NCBI GenBank assembly: GCA_049644265.1
Contig: JBARRO010000240.1
Location: 1-11,517, forward strand
From: JBARRO01 sp049644265
Lineage (GTDB): Bacteria; Bacteroidota; Ignavibacteria; UBA10030
Direction of reading: 5' to 3'
Length of the DNA: 11,517 nucleotides
Shown: positions 1 through 6,503 of the stretch, in pieces
How positions within the stretch are numbered: the first letter of the stretch is position 1
Layout of the letters: every line of letters begins with the position of its first letter
The notes under the pieces: generated by a model
What the model was told of the DNA's origin: nothing
The model's database searches: none
Seen by the model: only the letters and a program-made list of their open reading frames with translations
Translations under genes and position numbers: made by a program

Positions 1-1
1 A

Positions 2-286
2 CATATCGGAAACGAGGAGTTTGGCATTGACCAGTTCGCGTATGAGGTGCATTTGAGTCGTGCACAGTTGCTCCGAAAGCTCCGGGCTCTCACCAATCTC
101 TCCCCAACAGATTTTATCCGCTATATCCGACTGCAACGGGCCAAGGATCTTCTTGAACAAAAGGCCGGGAGCGTTGGTGAGGTCGCCTATCAGGTCGGCT
201 TCTCGAATCATTCCTATTTCGCGAAGTGTTTCAAGGAGCAATTTGGTTTCCTGCCGAGTGAACTCGGCTCCAAGGTTAAAATCTGA
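2..286 (+). CDS. AraC-family transcriptional regulator, C-terminal DNA-binding part (5' end outside window)
   Basis: The visible 94 residues are a nearly complete AraC/XylS-type double helix-turn-helix domain. The first HTH region carries SRAQLLRKLRALT and SPTDFIRYIRLQRAKDLL. The second carries VGEVAYQVGFSNHSYFAKCFKEQFG, written here as the family signature VAYQVGFSNHSYF followed by FKEQFG. The frame is open to the left edge, with HIGNEEFGIDQFAYE before the first HTH, so the GTG at 47 is not the start. In this bacterial group such domains often end long hybrid two-component sensors that control polysaccharide-use genes, but the sensor part is not visible. The protein would bind DNA as a cytoplasmic regulator. 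Whether it controls the secreted-protein gene starting 224 bases downstream is only a guess from proximity. Confidence 0.9.
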   Translation, partial: HIGNEEFGIDQFAYEVHLSRAQLLRKLRALTNLSPTDFIRYIRLQRAKDLLEQKAGSVGEVAYQVGFSNHSYFAKCFKEQFGFLPSELGSKVKI

Positions 287-419
287 CGGGAGTCCGACAG
301 CTCCATCTTTCCACCCTTCCACCACTCCGCTGTTCCGTTATTCCCAATTGTGAGAATCTCTGGGCGCGTTGTTCATCCATACCTCAAAATGCATCGCCAG
401 TGGCAAAGATTGAGGCGCC

Positions 420-431
420 AGAGTTAACTCT
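420..431. promoter_or_regulatory. Perfect 12-bp palindrome, possible operator
   Basis: AGAGTTAACTCT reads the same on both strands and lies 78 bases before the ATG of the large esterase gene, where a regulator could bind. The symmetry is seen directly. The operator role is inferred, and a 12-bp palindrome can occur by chance. AraC-type proteins usually bind direct rather than inverted repeats, so the neighbouring regulator is not the obvious ligand. Confidence 0.25.
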
Positions 432-499
432 TCGATAGCCCTCTTCAGTAGATTGCGGAAACTTTTAGACCACCCGCAACACTGGTTCCATTATCTACC

Positions 500-504
500 G
501 GAGG
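500..504 (+). promoter_or_regulatory. Ribosome binding site GGAGG that fixes the start at 510
   Basis: GGAGG sits five bases before the ATG at 510. That ATG opens directly into a signal peptide (MKRLLVILALSLSQF). The upstream in-frame TTG at 453 would add 19 residues (MRKLLDHPQHWFHYLPEVV) that bury the signal peptide and has no comparable site, so 510 is preferred. Confidence 0.8.
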
Positions 505-509
505 TTGTT

Positions 510-3500
510 ATGAAACGACTGCTTGTCATTTTGGCCCTCAGTCTATCCCAATTTCATCCGGTCCAGTCCCAGCCTCAGGTCATTCGAGTCCCGCAGGATC
601 AGCCGACCATCCAAAGCGGAATCAACGCCGCATTGAATGGTGACACGGTGCTGGTTTCCGAGGGGACGTACAAAGAAAACCTCAAGCTCACGAAGAAAAT
701 CGTCCTCGGCAGCCTCTTCATGGTCGACAAAGACACCTCGCATGTTTCGAAAACGATCATCGACGGCGGTTCCCCCACCCATATTGATTCGGGTTCTGTC
801 ATCCTGGTGCTCATTGGAACCGACACCACTACGGTGATCAAAGGATTCACAATTCAGAATGGAAGCGGAGCAAAGTACCCTGGAGCAAAATTCCTGCACG
901 GAGGAGGAATTGCCATCAACGGCGGGGGAGCAACAATTTCGGATAATATCATCAGGAACAACAGGTGCGCGAGTTCGCAATATTCAACAGGTGCAGCCGG
1001 CATCGATATCGAGACAGATCCTAATGGTGTTGGACCTGCCCCTTGGGCCATTATCAACAATACGATCGTGAACAACATATCGACATCCTCCACACCTTCA
1101 TCCGTCGGCGGCGCTCAAGGGGGCGGTTTGGGACTAACGGGGAAGGGTATCGTACTCAACAACACCATTGCGAACAACAAAGCGATCGGCACTTATATCG
1201 GCTATGGGGGCGGGGTTGATGTGTGGAGCTGGGTGAACGGCACGGACATCGTTTTCAACAACAATGTCGTGATGGCAAATTCATCCTCGCAGTACGGAGG
1301 TGGTCTCTTGATGGGAGTGAATAGCCCATATCCCCTGAAAATGACTCTTGCAAACAACATGATCGTTGGAAACAGTACTTCTTATTCCGGTGCAGCGGTC
1401 TTTGTGAACAGCGGCAATTACACATGGATCAACAATACGATCGCCAACAATACGGGATGGGAAGCGATTAATCTTAATGCTGACCGCGGTGCGTTGGTAT
1501 TCGGACTTCTCAACAACATTATCTGGAATCCCGGATCGATGGTGGAGATCAATTCCATGGATTATGCAACAGCGCGGTATAATTGTATTCGCGATGGATA
1601 TCCGGGAGCCGGCAATTTTTCTGCGAATCCAAATTTCATGCCGGATGGATCGTACAAATTGAGCGACACAAGCTCTTGCATAGGGCGTGGGACTGATTCT
1701 GTTCAATTCGGAGGAGTGTGGTATGCAGCACCAAGAAAAGATATCAAGGGAATTTCCCGTCCAAATCCCTCCGGTTCATATTCCGATGTTGGGGCTGTTG
1801 AACATTCGTCCGGGACATCTCCCGCACTGCCGTGGCAGCCAATCGCGCTACAATTTACCATGGGGGGAAAAAGCCGTTCCTGCCTTATAGAGATTCCGTT
1901 CAGGCTTGCGTCCAGGAAGAAACTCCCGGTTGTTTTTAGTCTTAACGGGTATGGCGGAGACGCGTTTACTCAACTCAACTACGTACGAACCCATCTCTTG
2001 GGAGACAGCGTTGGGTATATCACGGTATATCCGGAGGCATACCAAAAACGATGGAACAGCGGCATTTCTGCCAATCCCGCAACCCCGGCACCGAATGTGG
2101 ATGACGTCTCCTTCATCTCGGCAATTATCGATTCTCTTGTTTTGCGGTTTTCGATCGATACAACACGTGTCTATGTCTGTGGTATGTCGAATGGCGGAAT
2201 GATGAGCCTGAGGCTTGCCGGGGAATTGTCACGCAGAATTGCAGCTGTAGCTTCTGTCGGAGGAACAATGTCAACGATCTCTGCCGCAACATATTCCGCG
2301 ACGCAGCCTGTGCCTGTGATGCTCATGCATGGCACAGCTGATATTACTGTTCCATACAGCGGAGGAGTCACCGGCATATATTCCGTGGATCAAACTGTGG
2401 ATTTCTGGAGGCAGAAGAATCAATGCACATTGCCGGCCGAGACGTTGTTCTTGCCAAATCTCAACACCACAGATAATTCAACTGTTGCAGTCTATACATA
2501 CAGATCTCCTGTGAACTTTTCAGAGGTAAAACTCTACAAAATCATAGGCGGAGGTCACGAATGGTCTGGCGCCCCACCATATCCCGGAGCAACGACAATC
2601 AATCGTGATATTGACGCTAACAAGGAAATTTGGAATTTCTTCAAGCGATTTACCATACCGAACAAATACGTTGGAGGAGAAATCATCTCTCTTGCATCAG
2701 CGGGTCAAGCGGGATTCGCAGGAACGACCGAAGGAGTGTACCGTTCATCGGATTTCGGCGACACGTGGTCGCCATCCGGGATGTTTTCAGGTATGGTTGG
2801 CGCGCTGGCAATCGGGCCCGATGATAGAGGAGGAACCGCCATTTTCGCAGGGACTGTCGACAGTGTCTTTCGCTCGACGGACCGCGGGTCAACCTGGAAT
2901 CCTGCAACGAGCGGGCTCACCGTGTTCCGGGGGAGTCAATATGTAGGTGGTTCCTGGATTGAATCACTCATGTTTGGATCCACGCAGAATGGGGCAACCG
3001 ACCTGTTCGCGTTGGTGCGAGGTTCCGAGGTTCCGGATCTCTTCCGCAGCACAAACCAGGGCGCTTCCTGGACAAGCTTGCGTTCGGGTTTACCGACCGG
3101 AACAATGCAGAACTACCTTTACAGCGCGATTGTGGTCGACCAAAACGTGTTTGTTTGGGACTTTCTCTCGCCGCCGAATGGGGAATCGTTCATTTCCTCC
3201 GATCGGGGAAATACCTGGGTGCCGTCGAACCTCTCAGGTCAATCCATCCAAAGCCCGGCGGTGATTTCAGGGATTGCCCATCCAACAACCTTCTTCCTCA
3301 ATGGAGGAGGGCTTCAACGTGTGACGTTCAATGGAACAACCTGGACTTCCAACCTTGCAGGCTTTGGTGATCGGGCCGTCGGCGCGGTAGCTGCGCATGT
3401 CACACATGACGGAGATACGATCATCGTGGCAGAGGCATATCAATTGGGAAGTACGAGTCACCCTGTGTTCACTTCAGGGGACAACGGACGAACATGGATA

Positions 3501-3926
3501 GAAAAATCAGGTTCGGCGAACTATGTTCCGAATTTGTCTGGTACATACGCTCTGGAATTCATTGAGAACGGTGGGACCGTCGTTGCCCTCGCCGGCACAA
3601 AGGATGGTATCTACACCATTCCCATCAAGACGACAGCGGTGGAAGCTGAACGTCCGCAGCCCAAGAGTTATGATCTTTCGCAGAATTACCCCAACCCGTT
3701 CAATCCGTCGACAACAATCCGGTACCAGGTGCCAGTACTGAGCACTGTAGATCTGAGGATATTCGATTTGCTCGGGCGGGAAGTGGCAGTGCTCGTAAAA
3801 GAACAAAAGGTGGCCGGGACGTATTCGGTGATGTGGAATTCGACAGGACTTCCATCGGGGGTGTACTTCTACAGACTGATTGCGGATAACTACACTGAGA
3901 CCAGGCGAATGGTGTTAGTGAAGTGA
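510..3926 (+). CDS. Secreted multidomain protein: beta-helix, PHB-depolymerase/CE1-like esterase, Asp-box propeller, T9SS sorting domain
   Basis: The protein has 1138 residues counted from ATG 510. Residues 1-20 form a signal peptide, cleaved near VQS-QPQ. Residues about 22-431 are a right-handed beta-helix: it opens with VIRVPQDQPTIQ, has many short NNTIANN-type rungs, and closes with a DVGAVE motif at 426. Residues about 445-715 are an alpha/beta-hydrolase of the PHB depolymerase/LpqC/CE1 esterase type. Its likely triad is Ser560 in GMSNGG, Asp611 in HGTAD and His683 in GGGHEW. The usual HG after the first core strand is NG here (Asn479). Residues about 725-1045 carry five Asp boxes (SSDFGDTW, STDRGSTW, STNQGASW, SSDRGNTW, SGDNGRTW), indicating a BNR/sialidase-type propeller. 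Residues 1054-1138 are a T9SS type A sorting domain with NYPNPFNPS. It should act at or beyond the outer membrane, hydrolysing an ester bond. The substrate is unknown: feruloyl or acetyl-xylan esters or polyesters are all possible. Confidence 0.88.
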   Translation: MKRLLVILALSLSQFHPVQSQPQVIRVPQDQPTIQSGINAALNGDTVLVSEGTYKENLKLTKKIVLGSLFMVDKDTSHVSKTIIDGGSPTHIDSGSVILVLIGTDTTTVIKGFTIQNGSGAKYPGAKFLHGGGIAINGGGATISDNIIRNNRCASSQYSTGAAGIDIETDPNGVGPAPWAIINNTIVNNISTSSTPSSVGGAQGGGLGLTGKGIVLNNTIANNKAIGTYIGYGGGVDVWSWVNGTDIVFNNNVVMANSSSQYGGGLLMGVNSPYPLKMTLANNMIVGNSTSYSGAAVFVNSGNYTWINNTIANNTGWEAINLNADRGALVFGLLNNIIWNPGSMVEINSMDYATARYNCIRDGYPGAGNFSANPNFMPDGSYKLSDTSSCIGRGTDSVQFGGVWYAAPRKDIKGISRPNPSGSYSDVGAVEHSSGTSPALPWQPIALQFTMGGKSRSCLIEIPFRLASRKKLPVVFSLNGYGGDAFTQLNYVRTHLLGDSVGYITVYPEAYQKRWNSGISANPATPAPNVDDVSFISAIIDSLVLRFSIDTTRVYVCGMSNGGMMSLRLAGELSRRIAAVASVGGTMSTISAATYSATQPVPVMLMHGTADITVPYSGGVTGIYSVDQTVDFWRQKNQCTLPAETLFLPNLNTTDNSTVAVYTYRSPVNFSEVKLYKIIGGGHEWSGAPPYPGATTINRDIDANKEIWNFFKRFTIPNKYVGGEIISLASAGQAGFAGTTEGVYRSSDFGDTWSPSGMFSGMVGALAIGPDDRGGTAIFAGTVDSVFRSTDRGSTWNPATSGLTVFRGSQYVGGSWIESLMFGSTQNGATDLFALVRGSEVPDLFRSTNQGASWTSLRSGLPTGTMQNYLYSAIVVDQNVFVWDFLSPPNGESFISSDRGNTWVPSNLSGQSIQSPAVISGIAHPTTFFLNGGGLQRVTFNGTTWTSNLAGFGDRAVGAVAAHVTHDGDTIIVAEAYQLGSTSHPVFTSGDNGRTWIEKSGSANYVPNLSGTYALEFIENGGTVVALAGTKDGIYTIPIKTTAVEAERPQPKSYDLSQNYPNPFNPSTTIRYQVPVLSTVDLRIFDLLGREVAVLVKEQKVAGTYSVMWNSTGLPSGVYFYRLIADNYTETRRMVLVK

Positions 3927-4195
3927 GTTATTGTTTCAGGAACGAGTCTTTTTGCCGTGACGAAGAGTAAGCGAATGCTCTACTGAAATGAAGGCATTTT
4001 CCCCGAACCAAGGAGAGTAACGGAAGGAAAGAGCATAGAGGCAGCTGGATTTCGCTTGGCTGTGGCGGTCAAGGGGTTTGGAGCGAGCGGCCACGCCGGC
4101 GAATTCTGAGATCGGCCCTGACAAGGTCGTCTTCGAAGTTGTTCTTCTCGCGCCTTCTCTCGATTGGTATAATTCCCAGATTTAGGAAACCCACA
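3927..4195. other. Non-coding stretch downstream of the esterase gene, function not recognised
   Basis: These 269 bases hold no frame with a recognisable protein. Short reverse-strand frames over 3936-4281 are Arg/Ser-rich and overlap each other in different phases, as non-coding sequence does. No strong intrinsic terminator follows the stop codon at 3926: CTTTTTG at 3949-3955 has no good stem before it. ATGCTCT at 3975-3981 and AGAGCAT at 4030-4036 are complementary, but are too short and too far apart to call a structure. Confidence 0.5.
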
Positions 4196-4226
4196 TTGAC
4201 ACTTCTGAGGAGGAGAGTTATCTTTT
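4196..4226 (+). promoter_or_regulatory. Candidate promoter for the aminopeptidase gene
   Basis: TTGACA at 4196-4201 and TATCTT at 4219-4224 are 17 bases apart, which fits a sigma-70 promoter with a weaker -10. Read the Bacteroidota way, TTG at 4196 and TATCTTTT at 4219-4226 match the TTG / TAnnTTTG pattern in seven of eight -7 positions, with 20 bases between. Transcription would start near 4232, leaving a leader of about 175 bases before ATG 4408. An AGGAGG inside the spacer (4208-4213) does not serve any convincing start codon. This is prediction only. Confidence 0.35.
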
Positions 4227-4261
4227 CGTGAGCCCACGAACTTTCACTCCTTCCAACCTCG

Positions 4262-4399
4262 ATGGGCTTCCGCTGGTACATGTGCTTTCTAGCAATTATT
4301 TTTTTCTAGCATCATACCCAGGCCGGAACGATGCGGCGTGTCCCGCAAATGTACAAAACCATCCAGGCTGCCATAGCCAGGTCAAAAACCTCTCTATGA
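4262..4399 (+). pseudogene. Relic of the 5' end of a secreted beta-helix gene
   Basis: One frame from ATG 4262 reads MGFRWYMCFLAIIFF, which is hydrophobic like a signal peptide. A TAG stop follows at 4307-4309. The same frame then continues as HHTQAGTMRRVPQMYKTIQ and AAIARSKTSL to TGA at 4397-4399. The RVPQMYKTIQAAIA stretch resembles the opening of beta-helix proteins (pattern VPxDYPTIQAAI) and matches the start of the neighbouring esterase protein (RVPQDQPTIQSGI). The DNA shares GTCCCGCA and ACCATCCA at the aligned places. The rest of the beta-helix is absent and the frame ends overlapping the aminopeptidase start region. Decay of a paralogue is inferred. The match is short, so chance or a leader peptide cannot be excluded. 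No ribosome binding site precedes 4262. Confidence 0.45.
4286..4311 (+). repeat. Pair of 9-bp direct repeats TTTCTAGCA
   Basis: TTTCTAGCA occurs at 4286-4294 and again at 4303-4311, separated by ATTATTTT. The second copy is read in another phase and supplies the TAG stop that interrupts the relic frame. This may be the trace of a small slippage duplication next to a run of T. Confidence 0.5.
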
Positions 4400-4403
4400 A
4401 GGG
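4398..4403 (+). promoter_or_regulatory. Weak ribosome binding site GAAGGG favouring the start at 4408
   Basis: GAAGGG ends four bases before ATG 4408. No purine-rich site precedes the alternative in-frame ATG at 4396 (AACCTCTCT before it). The spacing is short, so 4408 is only moderately preferred. Both starts give the same signal peptide. Confidence 0.4.
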
Positions 4404-4407
4404 CGTG

Positions 4408-6435
4408 ATGAGACAACATCTGATCCTTCTAGCCCTTGTTTGGCAGACCTCCTCTACGCAATTGGCACAAGCGTACCAAGGACGCGAAGTCGACCGATTC
4501 CGGCAGCGGGAATTCGCGAACCGCGTGAGCATGCACAAATCGTCTCAGAGGGCCAGCGCTTCCGGACAAAACATCAATGTGACGTACTACGGCCTCAACA
4601 TCACTGTACAGCAAGCCAACCCTCGCATCATAGGCTCGGTGAGAATCGAGGGGTTGATACTTGCGGACAATGTCACCTCCGTAACGTTTGATGTTCTCAC
4701 ACCACTCGCTGTAGACTCCGTTCTTGCGAACGGCATCAAGGCGATCATTCTTACATCTTCGTCCACCGTTCAAATCGAGACTGCTGTAGCATCGAAGGGG
4801 ACTACCGTGGCATTCGACATCTTCTATCATGGCACGCCTGTCACTGTTCCATCATACGGGTATGTTATCGAAACGGTTCAACCGGGAACAACGACTCCGT
4901 GGTTCATGACGAACAGTGAACCGTATGGAGCTCCGAATTGGTGGCCATGCAAGGATGATCCCGGAGACAAAGCCGATTCGCTTGATGTGTGGGTCACATG
5001 CGATGAACGATTCAAGGTCGGCTCCGAAGGCAAACTCGTCTCTGTGACGCCGGCCGGGTCGGGGAAGCATACCTACCATTGGAGTCACCGCTATCCGATT
5101 TCGAGTTATCTGGTCTCAGTTTCTTTGACCAACTATGCCGAGTTCTCGGATTGGTTTAAGTACTCTCCCACGGATTCGATGCAGATCCTCAACTATGTTC
5201 TCCCTGCAGATTCAGCTCAAGTGCGCAGCCAGCTTGCGAAAACGGTTTCAATGCTTGAGGTTTTCTCCAAACTGCTCGGACTCTATCCGTTTGTGACGGA
5301 AAAATACGGTCACGCGCAGGTCACGCAGTTCTGGGGGGAGGAACATCAAACCATGACATCGCTCGGAACCGTGGGCCTAAGCGGGTTCCTCGAATGGATG
5401 ATGTCGCACGAGCTTGCACACCAATGGTTCGGAGACATGATAACCATGGGATCGTGGTCGGATCTATGGCTCAATGAGGGATTTGCATCGTATGCCGAGG
5501 CGCTGTACAGTGAACGTGCATACGGAAAGCATTCCTACGACTCTACTATGAACAGCCACATGCTGGATGCGAAATTGGCAAACGGCTCTGTCTTTGTGGC
5601 AGACACATTGAATCAATCCGTTTTGTTCGCCTGGGGAACCGTGTATCGGAAAGGATCCACGGTGCTTCATATGCTTCGTCATGTCCTCGGCGATTCCGTC
5701 TTTTTTGGTGCACTGAAAGGATACGCGACAAATCCAAAATTCATGTACCGCAATACATCGACGCAGGACTTCCAAAAAGCCTTTGAGGACTACTCGGGGA
5801 AGAATCTCGACTATTTCTTCCAGGAATGGATCTACGGAGTGGGCTATCCAATCTACACCTATAAACATGCGGTTGACTCAGCCGCCAGCGGGTTCACTTC
5901 CAACGTACGGATCATTCAGACGGCAGGAAGATCGAATCCGTCGATCTTTACGATGCCGATCGATCTGAAGTTCTCGTCCGCGGGGTGGGATACCACGGTA
6001 ACGGTTTTCAATAATGTCGCTGATCAGACGTTCAGTATTGCGCTCTCTCATAAGGCGTCATCGGTACAGCTCGATCCCGATCTGTGGATCTTGCGTGACG
6101 CGACTTTCGATCTGAATTGGACCGGTGTCGCCAACGGTGAGACACCGTACTCATTCGAGTTATCTCAAAACTATCCCAATCCATTCAACCCCTCGACAGT
6201 GATCAGTTTCCAGTTACCAGTTGCCAGTAATGTAAGCCTGAAAGTGTTTGACTTGCTTGGACGTGAAGTGGCGATGTTGGTAAATGAAGAGAAGCCTGCG
6301 GGAGCGTACCAGATAAGGTGGAACGCTTCCAATGCACAAAGCGGAGTCTACGTTTGCAGGATCATCGTTGGAGACCCTTCGTCAGGCTCGGGGCAGCGGT
6401 ATGTGGAAACAAGGAAAATGGTGCTGGTAAGATAA
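4408..6435 (+). CDS. Secreted M1-family zinc aminopeptidase with T9SS sorting domain
   Basis: The protein has 675 residues from ATG 4408; 4396 is the alternative start. The signal peptide is MRQHLILLALVWQTSSTQLA. The M1 N-terminal beta domain spans about 35-220. The catalytic domain holds HELAH at 334-338 and the third zinc ligand Glu357, 18 residues after the second His within LWLNEGFA, giving the full HEXXH-X18-E signature. Tyr413 in VYRKG is the likely transition-state tyrosine. The exopeptidase motif, normally GxMxN or GGMEH, is WGEEHQ at 309-314: Glu312 is kept but Met is replaced. No large C-terminal helical domain is present, so this is the short form of the family. Residues about 582-675 are a T9SS type A sorting domain (NYPNPFNPS at 588). 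It should release N-terminal amino acids from peptides outside the cell. An upstream GTG at 4228 was rejected because it hides the signal peptide. Confidence 0.9.
   Translation: MRQHLILLALVWQTSSTQLAQAYQGREVDRFRQREFANRVSMHKSSQRASASGQNINVTYYGLNITVQQANPRIIGSVRIEGLILADNVTSVTFDVLTPLAVDSVLANGIKAIILTSSSTVQIETAVASKGTTVAFDIFYHGTPVTVPSYGYVIETVQPGTTTPWFMTNSEPYGAPNWWPCKDDPGDKADSLDVWVTCDERFKVGSEGKLVSVTPAGSGKHTYHWSHRYPISSYLVSVSLTNYAEFSDWFKYSPTDSMQILNYVLPADSAQVRSQLAKTVSMLEVFSKLLGLYPFVTEKYGHAQVTQFWGEEHQTMTSLGTVGLSGFLEWMMSHELAHQWFGDMITMGSWSDLWLNEGFASYAEALYSERAYGKHSYDSTMNSHMLDAKLANGSVFVADTLNQSVLFAWGTVYRKGSTVLHMLRHVLGDSVFFGALKGYATNPKFMYRNTSTQDFQKAFEDYSGKNLDYFFQEWIYGVGYPIYTYKHAVDSAASGFTSNVRIIQTAGRSNPSIFTMPIDLKFSSAGWDTTVTVFNNVADQTFSIALSHKASSVQLDPDLWILRDATFDLNWTGVANGETPYSFELSQNYPNPFNPSTVISFQLPVASNVSLKVFDLLGREVAMLVNEEKPAGAYQIRWNASNAQSGVYVCRIIVGDPSSGSGQRYVETRKMVLVR
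6202..6293 (+). repeat. DNA block nearly identical to 9516-9607 (sorting-domain copy 1)
   Basis: Aligned without gaps, 84 of 92 bases match the block at 9516-9607 in the next gene, including an uninterrupted run of 37 bases (6244-6280 against 9558-9594). Both encode the middle of the T9SS sorting domain (FDLLGREVAML). Similarity drops sharply after the block. The sorting domains of the other two genes are clearly more diverged, which suggests recent duplication or gene conversion. Confidence 0.85.
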
Positions 6436-6438
6436 GTG

Positions 6439-6474
6439 CGGCCGATCGCGGCGATGTGATCGGGCCGATTTTGT
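6439..6474 (+). terminator. Possible intrinsic terminator after the aminopeptidase gene
   Basis: CGGCCGATC at 6439-6447 pairs with GATCGGGCCG at 6458-6467, with one bulged G and a ten-base loop. ATTTTGTG follows. The stem is GC-rich but the T run has only four T before a G, so termination may be partial. It starts three bases after the stop codon. If it works, the next gene would be transcribed at a lower level or from its own promoter. Confidence 0.5.
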
Positions 6475-6493
6475 GAACAGGTGTCATCGAGTC

Positions 6494-6498
6494 AGGAG
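6494..6498 (+). promoter_or_regulatory. Ribosome binding site AGGAG for the gene at 6504
   Basis: AGGAG lies five bases before ATG 6504, and that ATG begins a clear signal peptide. The start is therefore well supported. Confidence 0.8.
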
Positions 6499-6503
6499 TC
6501 GCC

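Larger units (their letters stand above)
287..509. other. Intergenic gap between the AraC-type gene and the large esterase gene
   Basis: No coding frame with convincing protein features is seen in these 223 bases. No clear intrinsic terminator follows the regulator: the GGAG/CTCC pair near 291-306 has only a four-base stem. No promoter matches both halves of either the sigma-70 or the Bacteroidota (TTG / TAnnTTTG) pattern well. The gap does hold the palindrome at 420-431 and the ribosome binding site at 500-504. Confidence 0.6.

Noticed and set aside
453..509. TTG start at 453 for the esterase gene
   Set aside because: GGAGG just before ATG 510 and the signal peptide beginning there argue for 510.
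543..980. A 145-residue minus-strand frame inside the esterase gene, and similar antisense frames such as 1281-1706 and 8282-8746
   Set aside because: The plus strand encodes continuous recognisable domains over the same bases; these are shadows.
3975..4036. Complementary 7-base segments ATGCTCT and AGAGCAT
   Set aside because: They are short, with 48 bases between them, and no stable fold or regulatory context supports them.
3936..4281. Three overlapping minus-strand frames of 62-85 residues in the gap after the esterase gene
   Set aside because: They overlap in different phases, have Arg/Ser-rich low-information sequence, and show no domain or convincing start site.
4228..4407. GTG start at 4228 extending the aminopeptidase by 60 residues
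   Set aside because: The extension buries the signal peptide and has no protein character. The AGGAGG at 4208-4213 is 14 bases away, too far for a normal start.
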